Source: Desulfolutivibrio sulfodismutans DSM 3696
Lineage (GTDB): Bacteria; Desulfobacterota; Desulfovibrionia; Desulfovibrionales; Desulfovibrionaceae
Length of the DNA: 64,000 nucleotides
Assembly: GCF_013376455.1 (NCBI RefSeq)
Contig: NZ_CP045504.1
Location: forward strand, 2,129,001-2,193,000
Reading direction: 5' to 3'
Position 1 is the stretch's first letter. Each line of letters starts with the position of its first letter. The position numbers and the translations under genes are program-made. The notes beneath the pieces were generated by a model. The model saw only the letters and a program-made list of their open reading frames with translations. It was not told the DNA's origin and searched no databases. This document shows positions 26,172-34,413 of the stretch, piece after piece.

Positions 26172-26432
26172 TCAGGCCGGGAGGGCCAGGCTGCGGGGAG
26201 ACCGCAGACGCTCCAGGCGTTCGCCCAGGGATTCGGACAGGCTGCCCGGGCTGGCGGCAGAATCCGGGAGGGCCGCCTCGCCGTGGCGGCGCGCAGCGGC
26301 CTGCCTGGCCATCCTGGCGGCCTCGGCGTCGGGCAGGCCCGAGGCGTGGCGGTAGATGGTGTACAAAAGGGAGCGGCCGTAGTCGAATCTCCGCTCGTCT
26401 CCGATCCGTGGTGTCTTTTCCGAAGCAAACAT
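26172..26432 (-). CDS. Small hypothetical cytoplasmic protein
   Basis: An 86-residue protein starting MFASEKTPRIGDERRFDYG. GGGAGG lies at a good distance before the ATG at 26432. The middle (LLYTIYRHASGLPDAEAARMARQAAARRHG) looks like one or two helices; the C-terminus is Ser/Leu/Arg-rich. There is no signal peptide. I do not recognise it. The support is the ribosome-binding site and composition only. Confidence 0.5.
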   Translation of the reverse strand: MFASEKTPRIGDERRFDYGRSLLYTIYRHASGLPDAEAARMARQAAARRHGEAALPDSAASPGSLSESLGERLERLRSPRSLALPA

Positions 26433-26665
26433 GGGGGAACCTCCCGCCAGGGTGAATGATCCGGCCCGGCCGCCTGTCCCGCCCGGGCGGGACAAGGGAT
26501 GTGAAGCAAACGCCGGGCCATTGTGGATGGCCCGGGTTTACGCGGGATTTCACGGGGAGGGATGACGGGCGTGCGACATTTTTGTCGCATCAAACGACAG
26601 TTTCGCATGCCCCGCCTGTCCGGACGGCCGGCCCGGGACCGGACAGGACAGGCGGGGAAGACGGA

Positions 26666-27331
26666 TCAGACGGACGGAGCGATGGTGGCCATGATCCGGG
26701 CGAACACCCCGTCGATGTCCAGGTCCGAGGTGTCGATGACCACCGCGTCCGGGGCGGGCCGCAGGGGGGCCTCGGCCCGGGTGCGGTCCTGGGCGTCGCG
26801 CCGGGTGATGTCGGCCAGGATGGCGGCGTGGTCGGCGGGTTTGCCCATGGCCGCCAGTTGCTCCACCCGTCTGGCGGCGCGCACCTGGGCCGTGGCGTCC
26901 AGGAAAAACTTGTGCGCCGCGCCTGGAAAAATCACCGTGCCCATGTCCCGGCCCTCGGCCACAAGCTCGATGTCCCGGCCGAGTCGCTGCTGGGCGGCGC
27001 GCAAGAAGGCCCGCACCTCGGGCCGGGTGGCCAGGGTGGAGGCGGCATAGGCCACGGCCTCGGTGCGGATCTCGTCGCCCACGGGCGCGCCGTCCGCCAG
27101 AAGCGCCGTGTCCGCGCCGACCCCGCGCAGGGAGAAGTCCAGGCCCGAGAGGGCGGCGGCGATCTCCCCGGAGGGGGTGTCGGCGTCAACCGGCGAAAGG
27201 CGCAGGGCCAAAACGCGGAACATGGCCCCGGTGTCCAGATAGGCCACGCCAAGGGCCTGGGCCACCCGCTTGGCCAGGGTGGTCTTGCCCACCCCGGCCG
27301 GACCGTCGATGGTCACAACCAGAGGTTTCAT
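26666..27331 (-). CDS. cmk: Cytidylate kinase
   Basis: A 221-residue (d)CMP kinase that makes (d)CDP from (d)CMP and ATP. The P-loop is DGPAGVGKTTLAKRVA at the N-terminus, followed by LDTGAMFRVLAL, the CMP-binding stretch of the family. VAEGRDMGTVIFPGA and FLDATAQVRAARR are further hallmarks. The start overlaps the hisC stop as ATGA, so the two genes are translationally coupled; this hisC-cmk pairing links histidine synthesis and nucleotide metabolism in one unit. Confidence 0.95.
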   Translation of the reverse strand: MKPLVVTIDGPAGVGKTTLAKRVAQALGVAYLDTGAMFRVLALRLSPVDADTPSGEIAAALSGLDFSLRGVGADTALLADGAPVGDEIRTEAVAYAASTLATRPEVRAFLRAAQQRLGRDIELVAEGRDMGTVIFPGAAHKFFLDATAQVRAARRVEQLAAMGKPADHAAILADITRRDAQDRTRAEAPLRPAPDAVVIDTSDLDIDGVFARIMATIAPSV

Positions 27332-28452
27332 GCGCCGCCCGCCGCACCGGCTTGGCCCAGAATCTCCCGCATGGCCGCCACGAAGGCCGCGTTCTCTTCG
27401 TCCGAGCCAAGGCTGACCCGCAGCCTGTCCGGCAGGCCGTAGCTGGCCAGGGGGCGCACGATAATGCCCCGGCCAAGCAGCGCCTCGAAGACCCGGGCCG
27501 CGGCCAGGGGCGGGGTGAACATGAGGAAGTTGGCCATGGAGGGGCAGACCTGGCAGCCAAGGCCCGCCAGGGCCGCCGCCACGCCCGCCCGGCCGCGCAG
27601 CACGGTCTCCCGGGTGGCCGCGATGAACTGGCCGTCCTGCATGGCGGCCAGTCCGGCGGCCTCGGCCATGAGGTTGACGCTAAACGGCAGCCGCACCCGG
27701 CGCAGATAGTCGGCCAGGGCCGGGGACATGGCCCCGAAGCCCAGGCGCAGCCCGGCCAGGCCGTACATCTTGGAAAAGGTGCGCAACACGGCCACATTGG
27801 GAAAATCTTTCAGGCGCGGCAGCAGGGTATAGTCCTTGGCCGGATCGGCGAAGTCGGCATAGGCCTCGTCCACCACCAGGATGGTCCGGGCGGGCAGGCG
27901 ACCGGACAGGGCGGCCAGTTCGTCGGCGGGCACGGCGCGCCCCGAGGGGTTGTCCGGGTTGGTGACGAAGACCAGGGCCGTATTTTCGTCCACCACGGAC
28001 AAAAGCGCCTCGAAATCGAAAGAGAAATCCCCGGCCAGGGGAACCTGGCGCATGTCCACGCCGCACAGCCGGGACTGATGCACGTAGATGGAAAAACAGG
28101 GATTGAAGGCCACCACATTGTCCAACCCGGGCCGGGCCGCGACCCGGATCAACAGATCGATGATCTCGTCCGATCCGTTGCCCGCCGCCACCCCGGCCGG
28201 GTCCAGGCCGAAATGGTCGGCGATGCCTGCGGTCAGGACCGGATTCCCCCCCCGGGGATAGCGGAAGGCCAGGGGGGCGGTGCGCTCAAGGGCCCGCACC
28301 ACCAGGGGCGAGACGCCCAGGGGGTTTTCGTTGCTGGCCAGTTTTATGACCCGGGCCAGCCCGTATTTCTCCCGGATCTCATCAATGGACAGCCCGGGCG
28401 CATAGGGCGTGAACCCACGCACCTCGTCCCGGACAAACGGCAGATCGGACAT
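27328..28452 (-). CDS. hisC: Histidinol-phosphate aminotransferase
   Basis: A 374-residue class-I PLP aminotransferase that converts imidazole-acetol phosphate to histidinol phosphate. SNENPLG (residues 40-46), GNGSDEIIDLL (91-101), VTNPDNPSGR, VVDEAYADF and the PLP-lysine motif RTFSKMYGLAGLR with Lys228 are all present. The ATG at 28452 gives the standard N-terminus; the open frame further upstream overlaps the stress-protein gene and is not coding. A G-rich stretch serves as a weak ribosome-binding site. Confidence 0.95.
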   Translation of the reverse strand: MSDLPFVRDEVRGFTPYAPGLSIDEIREKYGLARVIKLASNENPLGVSPLVVRALERTAPLAFRYPRGGNPVLTAGIADHFGLDPAGVAAGNGSDEIIDLLIRVAARPGLDNVVAFNPCFSIYVHQSRLCGVDMRQVPLAGDFSFDFEALLSVVDENTALVFVTNPDNPSGRAVPADELAALSGRLPARTILVVDEAYADFADPAKDYTLLPRLKDFPNVAVLRTFSKMYGLAGLRLGFGAMSPALADYLRRVRLPFSVNLMAEAAGLAAMQDGQFIAATRETVLRGRAGVAAALAGLGCQVCPSMANFLMFTPPLAAARVFEALLGRGIIVRPLASYGLPDRLRVSLGSDEENAAFVAAMREILGQAGAAGGA

Positions 28453-28522
28453 GACGGCAGCCCCCCGCGATAGTGGTGCAGACAAAGCGCAGGAAGATAT
28501 CGCCAAAGCGGCGGATGGTAAA

Positions 28523-28549
28523 GGGCGTCGCGACAATCGCACAACGCCC
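28523..28549 (-). terminator. Possible terminator after the stress-protein gene
   Basis: On the minus strand GGGCGT and ACGCCC enclose an inner GCGA-TTG-TCGC stem and are followed by TTT. It lies just beyond the stress-protein stop and before hisC, so it may separate the two transcripts. Confidence 0.4.
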
Positions 28550-28556
28550 CCGGCGG

Positions 28557-29009
28557 TTATTTCTCTACAGGTTCTGGACGGATGGTCAGCACCGGGCAGG
28601 AGGCGCTCTTGACCACCTTCTCGGCCACGGACCCGAACAAAATGCGGTCGATGCCCTTGCGGCCGTGGGTGCCCATGACCAAAAGGTCGGCCTTCTCGCT
28701 CTTGACGGCGGCCAGGATCTCCTCGGCGGCGTAGCCGGTGAGCACCTTGCCGGTGCAGGCGACGCCCTCGAAGCGCTTGGCCACGAACTCCTCCATGGTG
28801 GTGTCCGCCCCGGCCACGATCTCGCCCACAAAATTCTCGATGGAGCTCGGCGGCACATGGAACCCCAGGTATTCGCTCAAGGATGGGGCCACGTACAGGC
28901 ACAGCACCTTGGCCCCGAAGGCCTTGGCCAGTGTGGCCGCATAGTCCGCCACATGGGGACTGTGTTCCGAGAAATCCACGGCGCACAAAATTTTTTCGAT
29001 CTTGGCCAT
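28557..29009 (-). CDS. Universal stress protein (UspA family)
   Basis: A 150-residue single Usp domain. The N-terminal KILCAVDFSEHS and the C-terminal GTHGRKGIDRILFGSVAEKV match the ATP-binding G-2x-G-9x-G-S motif, so it is probably an ATP-binding Usp of the MJ0577 type. Such proteins help cells survive starvation or stress. AAGGAG precedes the ATG. It lies upstream of hisC on the same strand and is divergent from the flagellum-associated gene. Confidence 0.92.
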   Translation of the reverse strand: MAKIEKILCAVDFSEHSPHVADYAATLAKAFGAKVLCLYVAPSLSEYLGFHVPPSSIENFVGEIVAGADTTMEEFVAKRFEGVACTGKVLTGYAAEEILAAVKSEKADLLVMGTHGRKGIDRILFGSVAEKVVKSASCPVLTIRPEPVEK

Positions 29010-29047
29010 GCGTTCGTCTCCTTTTTGTCCGCGCCGGGCGGGCGTGA

Positions 29048-29074
29048 TAAAGTTTTTGCCGCAGGCGTCGAAAA
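29048..29074 (+). promoter_or_regulatory. Possible sigma-28 (FliA) promoter
   Basis: TAAAGTTT (29048-29055), an 11-base spacer and GTCGAAAA (29067-29074) resemble the enterobacterial FliA consensus TAAAGTTT-N11-GCCGATAA with a perfect -35 and six of eight -10 bases. It faces the flagellum-associated gene but lies about 220 bases upstream, so a chance match is possible. Confidence 0.35.
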
Positions 29075-29243
29075 GATCAGCACGGGGCCGTATTTTGTAT
29101 GCCCAATCCAGGGGAAATAGACAAGCCGCCCGCCAGGGCCTATACGTTCAGCATACTCGGGGGGACATCCTGGCCGGGGAAAATTCTTCCCCGGCCCGGC
29201 CACAAATTTCCAATGATTTCAGTGCAAGAAATTGCACAGCTCT

Positions 29244-29259
29244 TGGCAGGATACTTGCT
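29244..29259 (+). promoter_or_regulatory. Sigma-54-like promoter
   Basis: TGGCAGGATACTTGCT matches TGGCAC-N5-TTGCW with one mismatch and correct spacing. Transcription would begin near 29270, about 25 bases before the ATG at 29295. The downstream GCTAGGAA is shared with the candidate at 6223-6238. Confidence 0.7.
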
Positions 29260-29294
29260 AGGAAAAGGCAAAACGTCGCAACGAGGTGAAGGCC

Positions 29295-29789
29295 ATGAAG
29301 ATCACGCAGGAACAGATAAACGCTCTGCGGCAGGCCGACAGCCAGGACCAATCCAGGACGACAGCGGAGGCCGGAGTCTTTGAGAGCCTGCTGAACCGGG
29401 AAGTCCAGGGAATCGAGGCACAGGACGCGGGCACGATCTCGGCGCCGCCCATCAGCGGCGGGATGCATGAGATCGCCTCCCTGCTTCAGGCCGAGGGCAC
29501 GGCCCCGGCCCAGGATCTGACAGAAAAAGAGCGCACGGCCATGGAAAACGTGGATAGCTTGCTGACCGAATGGGAAAATTATGCCGACCAGCTGGCCTCG
29601 GGCAGCCAGGAAGGCGGACTGCGCGAGGCCTACGGCGTGCTTGAGCACATCGAAAGCGGCGTGCAAAAGCTCAAGCAGGACTGGCCGGGCATGTCCGAGG
29701 ACAATCCCGGCATGGGCTCCCTGGTCAATGAACTGGAAGTGATGGCCGTCACCGAAAAGATCAAGTTCAACCGGGGCGACTACATCTAA
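29295..29789 (+). CDS. DVU0524-family FlgM-associated protein
   Basis: A 164-residue, acidic, cytoplasmic protein beginning MKITQEQINALRQADSQDQ. The second half (from about residue 75) is helical, with KERTAMENVDSLLTEWENYADQL and ending in KIKFNRGDYI. It looks like the Desulfovibrio family found next to flgM, here without flgM in view. The precise function is unknown; a link with flagellar gene expression is inferred from that association and from the sigma-54-like promoter. The ATG at 29295 has GAGGTGAA upstream; a GTG nine bases earlier falls inside that site. Confidence 0.62.
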   Translation: MKITQEQINALRQADSQDQSRTTAEAGVFESLLNREVQGIEAQDAGTISAPPISGGMHEIASLLQAEGTAPAQDLTEKERTAMENVDSLLTEWENYADQLASGSQEGGLREAYGVLEHIESGVQKLKQDWPGMSEDNPGMGSLVNELEVMAVTEKIKFNRGDYI

Positions 29790-29933
29790 CCCCGTCCGCA
29801 CTCCGCGAACCGGCCCGGCGGGTTGGATCGGCCTTACGCCGCATCCGTCGGGCCGACACCCCCCGCTTCATTCGCTGCGCCCGTCCCAGCGGGCCGGGAA
29901 CGCCCCTGTCCGGGCCGCCCCACCCTTCCCTCG

Positions 29934-30536
29934 TCACGTCCGCCCGTCCCGGCGGGCCGGAAATTCCCGCAGGGCCTCATGTCGCGCCCCTGCGGGGCCG
30001 AGCACGCTTTGGTACAGCACGAACCGGTCCATGCGGCACGCGGGCCACACGGCCCCGGCCAACTGGTCGGCCACGCCGCGCCAGTCGCCCCGGCCCGGGG
30101 CGTCTTTTACCCGGGCCACGGTCAGATGCGGGGTGAAGACCCTGGCCTCGCGGGGATAGCCCACAGCGGCCAGGGCGGCATCCACGGCCCCGGCCAGTTC
30201 CCGGCAGGCCGGGCCCCCGGCGGCCAGCCCCACGGCGACCACCCGGGGACGGGCCGGACCAGGGAAAAACACGCCCCCCCCGGGCGACAGGTCGAAGGGC
30301 GAAAAATCCACGCCAGCCAGGGCCTGGATCAGGGCCGAAAGGCCCATGGGGCCCTCCAGGGGAACGTCGCCCAGAAATTTGAGCGTCAGGTGCCAGGTCT
30401 CGGGCCGCACAAAGGCCAGTTTCGTCGGGGCGACCCGGTGCAGCGCGGGCAGAAGCCCGGCCAGGGCGGCCTTCATGTCCTTCGGCAGGGGCAGGGCCAC
30501 AAAGGCCCGCAGGTGTGAGGCAGGGTCCATGTCCAT
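29934..30536 (-). CDS. thpR: RNA 2',3'-cyclic phosphodiesterase (2'-5' RNA ligase family)
   Basis: A 200-residue 2H phosphoesterase. The two catalytic HxT motifs are WHLTLKFLG (His49) and TPHLTVARV (His137). The opening RAFVALPLPKDM is typical. Enzymes of this family hydrolyse RNA 2',3'-cyclic phosphates and can join RNA ends in vitro. The start may be 30536 or 30530 (MDMDP or MDP). It begins 33 bases beyond the stop of the AlgJ-like gene on the same strand. Confidence 0.88.
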   Translation of the reverse strand: MDMDPASHLRAFVALPLPKDMKAALAGLLPALHRVAPTKLAFVRPETWHLTLKFLGDVPLEGPMGLSALIQALAGVDFSPFDLSPGGGVFFPGPARPRVVAVGLAAGGPACRELAGAVDAALAAVGYPREARVFTPHLTVARVKDAPGRGDWRGVADQLAGAVWPACRMDRFVLYQSVLGPAGARHEALREFPARRDGRT

Positions 30537-30568
30537 CCCCCGATGCGGGTGCGGACGCGGCCGGTTCG

Positions 30569-31744
30569 TCAGTGCGGGGCCGCAAGAGGTACGGTGAAAT
30601 ACCGCTCCACGATCTCGTCCACCACCACATCCGGCTTCTCGGCCAGGACCAGTTCCCGGTCGAAGCGGCGTGGCGCCTTTGCCGTGGTGGGAAACGGCCA
30701 CTGGTAGACCACCCGGGAAAAGTGCTCGGACAAAAAGGGGATCAGATTCTGGCCGAAGGAATCCCGAACGATCACGGCCCGGGGCAGGCCGGAGCCCGGC
30801 CGCTCGAAGGCGTCGGCGGGACCAATGTCCCCGGGGCCGGCGAGCCCAGAGGCGTCCACCCGCACGGCCCGAAAGCCGTCCTTGGGAACCAGGGAGAACT
30901 TGTCCTCGACGAAGCAGTCGCCAAGCCCCAGCATGGCCGCCAGATCGCCGCCCACGCCGGGTATGGGGACCACCTGAAGGTCCGTTTGGGCCGCCGCGTC
31001 CAGGCCGGGGAAATATTTCGCCAAGGCCGCCAGAATGCCCCCGGCGGCCGCCCGGGCCCCCACCGGGGTCCAATGGCTGTCCGTGCGGTAATAGGCCTGG
31101 GTGGTTTTTTTAAGGTCGAGAAGGACCGGCCGCAGGTCCGCCACGGCCACCCCCGCCCCGGTCAAGGCGGCGATGAGCTGGTCCGTGCGGGTCGCGGGGC
31201 TGACCCGGTTGTACCGGGCAGGCAGCTTTTCGGGATAGATGGTCTGCTTGTTGGGGGCCACGACCACCAGGTAGGGGATGTCGCGCGCCGCCAGCCAGTC
31301 CCGCCGGGCCGTGAATTCCGCCGTCCAGGCCGCAAGCTCCTGCGGGGTAAAAAGCCGCGTCCCACGGTAATCCTCCACCGTGTTCAGCGTGGGGCCCTCC
31401 TTGGCCAGAAAAAGCCAGCCCCCGGGACCGGCCACCACGGAGAGGTCCGCCGTGGAGGAGTCCAGCAGGCAATAATCCAGGTAGTTTTCGTATTTGACCA
31501 AAAGCTTGCGAAACCCGAAGGCCTTTTCCACATAGCCGCCGCGCAGGATGTTGAAGGCCCGCAGCACCCCGGCCGGGCCGAGGCCGTCAAAGGGCGAGGG
31601 CCCGGGACCGGCCTCCATGACGTTGACCTCCGGGGCCACACGAAACGCGGCGTTGAAAAGGGGCAGGCAGATCAGGCAGGCAAAGACGGCGGTCCCGAGC
31701 AGATGGATGGCCCAGGCGGGCCGGGAGACGGGCAGTACGGTCAT
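30569..31744 (-). CDS. AlgJ/AlgX-like SGNH O-acetyltransferase
   Basis: A 391-residue protein with one N-terminal membrane anchor (WAIHLLGTAVFACLICLPLF) and a periplasmic SGNH-like domain. The motif TDSHWTP carries the catalytic Asp-His pair and RDSFGQ the Ser, as in AlgJ/AlgX. These proteins receive acetyl groups from an MBOAT partner and transfer them to an exported polysaccharide. The partner gene lies 100 bases upstream. No alginate genes are nearby, so the acceptor polysaccharide is unknown. Confidence 0.85.
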   Translation of the reverse strand: MTVLPVSRPAWAIHLLGTAVFACLICLPLFNAAFRVAPEVNVMEAGPGPSPFDGLGPAGVLRAFNILRGGYVEKAFGFRKLLVKYENYLDYCLLDSSTADLSVVAGPGGWLFLAKEGPTLNTVEDYRGTRLFTPQELAAWTAEFTARRDWLAARDIPYLVVVAPNKQTIYPEKLPARYNRVSPATRTDQLIAALTGAGVAVADLRPVLLDLKKTTQAYYRTDSHWTPVGARAAAGGILAALAKYFPGLDAAAQTDLQVVPIPGVGGDLAAMLGLGDCFVEDKFSLVPKDGFRAVRVDASGLAGPGDIGPADAFERPGSGLPRAVIVRDSFGQNLIPFLSEHFSRVVYQWPFPTTAKAPRRFDRELVLAEKPDVVVDEIVERYFTVPLAAPH

Positions 31745-31844
31745 GGGCGCTGTTTGTGGATGGCGCGGGGGGACGCCTCACGGGATTCATGAGGCGTCCC
31801 GGGTCGCATCAAGCCTGTGTGAGTCGCCAAGATTCCGGCCATGG

Positions 31845-33296
31845 CTAGAATTGGAAATAAATAAACGGGTTGTGGGTGCCGCTGGCCAGGGACATGACGC
31901 ACAGGATAAAAATGGCCGGGGTCGCCACCAGACTCACCAGGGCCTCAATGACGTCGTCCAGGCCCGCCGTGCGGCGGTTGGCCGCAAGCTTCTCGCGCCA
32001 GGCCTTGATCCTGGGGATGATGGGCATGGAGCCCACAACCCCGACGCACAGCGCCAAAATGACCTTGGGGTTCACAAAAAGTCCCACATGCCATTCCAAC
32101 CCCGACCCGGTCCCGAACCCGGCCATGGCCTGAATATAGGCCAGGGCCGTGGACAGATCGGCGGCCCGGAAAAAGACCCAGCCCACCATGAACACCAGGA
32201 TGGCGTACGCGTGGGAGAAAATCCGGGGTCCTTCGTCCAGGAACTTCCCGAACCGTCCCCTCTCCATGACCAGAAAGGCCCCGTGAAAAAGACCCCAGAC
32301 GATGAAGCTCCAACTGGCCCCGTGCCACAGGCCGGTCAGAAAAAACACGATCACCAGATTCAGGCGCACCCGGCCCGGGCTGCACCGGCTGCCGCCCAGG
32401 GGGATGTACAGATAGTCCCGAAACCAGGTGGACAGGGAGATGTGCCAGCGCCGCCAGAACTCGCGCAGGGACCGGGAGATGTAGGGATAATTGAAGTTTT
32501 CCATGAACTTGAATCCGAACATGTTGGCCAGGCCGATGGCCATGTCCGAATATCCCGAAAAATCGAAATAAATCTGAAGCGTATAGCACAGGATGCCCAG
32601 CCAGGCCACGGGCGCCGTGAGCTGGTCCGGGGGGATGCTGAAGATCTTGTCCGCCGGCATGGCCACCACGTTGGCCAGAAGCACCTTCTTGCCGAGTCCG
32701 GCCACGAAGCGGTTGATGCCCCTGGAGAAGCGGGCCATGTCCACATGGCGGCTCAGGAGCTGTCCGGCGATGTCCTTGTAGCGGACGATGGGACCGGCCA
32801 CGAGCTGGGGAAAAAGCGAGATGTACAGGGCCGTGTTGGGCAGGGACATCTGGGGCGGCGTCTGCCTGCGGTAGATGTCCATGATGTAGGAGATGCAATG
32901 GAAGGTGAAGAAAGAGATGCCGATGGGCAGATGCACCCGGCCGATGACGATGGGGTCGATGCCCAGTCCGGCCGTGAACCCGTTTACGTTGTCCACGATG
33001 AAGTTGGTGTATTTGAAGATGACCAAAAGGACGATATTGAAGGCGATGGCGCAGGAAATGGCCAGCTTGGACTCGGAACGCTGGTGCTCCCTGTAGACCC
33101 AGATGCCGAAAAGGTAATTGGCCATGATGGACACAAGCATGATGGCCACGTATTCGCCCTCGCCCCAGGCATAAAAAAACAGGCTGGCCGCCAGAAGCAG
33201 CCAGTTGCGGGCCCGGCCGAAGGAAACCAGCATAAAGTAGCCGGCCAGGACCAGGGGCAGGAAATAGAACAAAAACGCAGCGGAGCTAAATACCAT
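31845..33296 (-). CDS. MBOAT-family membrane O-acyltransferase (AlgI-like)
   Basis: A 483-residue polytopic membrane protein. The AlgI/DltB-type opening VFSSAAFLFYFLPLVLAGYF, the stretch FLTGLWHGASWSFIVWGLFHG with the catalytic His, and the NFNYPYISRSLREFWRRWHISLSTW region all point to an acetyl carrier of the AlgI branch. It would bring acetyl across the inner membrane for the AlgJ-like enzyme encoded next. The ribosome-binding site is weak. Confidence 0.93.
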   Translation of the reverse strand: MVFSSAAFLFYFLPLVLAGYFMLVSFGRARNWLLLAASLFFYAWGEGEYVAIMLVSIMANYLFGIWVYREHQRSESKLAISCAIAFNIVLLVIFKYTNFIVDNVNGFTAGLGIDPIVIGRVHLPIGISFFTFHCISYIMDIYRRQTPPQMSLPNTALYISLFPQLVAGPIVRYKDIAGQLLSRHVDMARFSRGINRFVAGLGKKVLLANVVAMPADKIFSIPPDQLTAPVAWLGILCYTLQIYFDFSGYSDMAIGLANMFGFKFMENFNYPYISRSLREFWRRWHISLSTWFRDYLYIPLGGSRCSPGRVRLNLVIVFFLTGLWHGASWSFIVWGLFHGAFLVMERGRFGKFLDEGPRIFSHAYAILVFMVGWVFFRAADLSTALAYIQAMAGFGTGSGLEWHVGLFVNPKVILALCVGVVGSMPIIPRIKAWREKLAANRRTAGLDDVIEALVSLVATPAIFILCVMSLASGTHNPFIYFQF

Positions 33297-33678
33297 AGGA
33301 ATTGCGCATGCAGCCGGTTTTTACGGTTGGAGGGGGCGTGCGGTTCGTCGCGCACGTCTTGCCGGGGTGACCGCTCTTACCCAAGCGGGCCGGTTTTGAC
33401 AACTCCCGCCCCCCGGCCATGGCGCACGCCTCCCCGGCCCGGCATGGCCGCAGGGAGAAACGAACAGGTCCGGTCGGCCGCAGGCCCCGCTCCCGCGCCT
33501 CCCTCGGCCATGGCGGCGCCTGGGCAACTCCTGCTTTGGTTTTTTCGGCCAAGGGGGTATGCTGTCCGACCGGGCGGCGCGGGCAGCCCACGGCAGCCAT
33601 TTTTTGCCGCCGGACACCAGGACGCCGATGCTCCGGCCCCCCATCCGGCTCCACATCCGATTCCACGAGGCGATCCCC
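33297..33678. other. Intergenic region between divergent genes
   Basis: It separates the MBOAT gene (minus) from the methyltransferase gene (plus). No promoter, hairpin or repeat stands out. If the methyltransferase starts at 33559 or 33628 instead of 33679, part of this region is coding. Confidence 0.5.
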
Positions 33679-34356
33679 ATGGACGAGACCCAGCGGCTGC
33701 GCGACATCCTGCAACGCCTTCCCCAGGGCACGGTGTGGCGTCCCGTGCGCGACGCCTCGGGCGAGCTTTTGGCCGAGGGCTCGGGGCTGGGGGAGGACGG
33801 CCTTTCGGACTATCTCCCCGGGGTGAGCTTTGCGGGCAAGACCGTGTGCGACCTGGGCTGCAACCTGGGGTATTTTTCCTTCATGGCCGCACGGGGAGGC
33901 GCGGCGAGCGTGACCGGGTTCGATGTGGACCCCCTGGTGGTGGAGGGGGCCACGCTTCTGGCCGCCATGCAGGGATATGGCAACGTGCGCTTCCAGGTGG
34001 CCGATTTCACCAACGTCCCGCCGCAGGTGCGCTACGACCTGGTGCTGGTCATCGACTTCATCGGCCGGGGGACCATCGTCAAAGGCCGCCTGGACGCGGT
34101 GCTGGACGCGGCCGCGCTCCACTGCCGGGAACGCATGGTCTTCACCCTGCGCCCCATTTATCCCCTGGCCGACCTGACCGGCAGCGATCCCCGCTCCCTG
34201 GCCGCCCGCTACGGCGACGAGTTCGTGCACGACGGCCGTTTTCACCTGCTGGACTACGCCGCACACCGGTTGGCGGACTTCAGCCCGACCCTGCTGACCC
34301 CGCCCGGGGATCCGGCCAGGCGCTTCAAGCACGCGGTGCTTTTTCGAAAAATATGA
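33679..34356 (+). CDS. SAM-dependent methyltransferase
   Basis: A 225-residue class-I methyltransferase. The SAM-binding motif I is VCDLGCNLGYFSFMAA (around residue 55) and the acidic end of strand 2 is GFDVDPL. RYDLVLVIDFIGRG is motif IV-like. The overall style is that of the TylF/FkbM or tRNA-mo5U34 CmoB type, but the substrate cannot be named. GAGGCGAT precedes the ATG at 33679. A terminator follows directly after the stop. Confidence 0.78.
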   Translation: MDETQRLRDILQRLPQGTVWRPVRDASGELLAEGSGLGEDGLSDYLPGVSFAGKTVCDLGCNLGYFSFMAARGGAASVTGFDVDPLVVEGATLLAAMQGYGNVRFQVADFTNVPPQVRYDLVLVIDFIGRGTIVKGRLDAVLDAAALHCRERMVFTLRPIYPLADLTGSDPRSLAARYGDEFVHDGRFHLLDYAAHRLADFSPTLLTPPGDPARRFKHAVLFRKI

Positions 34357-34392
34357 CGGGCCGCCCGGCGCATGTCCGGTCGGCCCGCTTTT
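34357..34392 (+). terminator. Rho-independent terminator
   Basis: A 12-bp stem with one mismatch (34357-34368 and 34376-34387) is followed by CTTTT immediately after the methyltransferase stop. The envelope operon converges on it from the other side. Confidence 0.75.
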
Positions 34393-34413
34393 CTCCAGGC
34401 GATGGCCGCGCCC

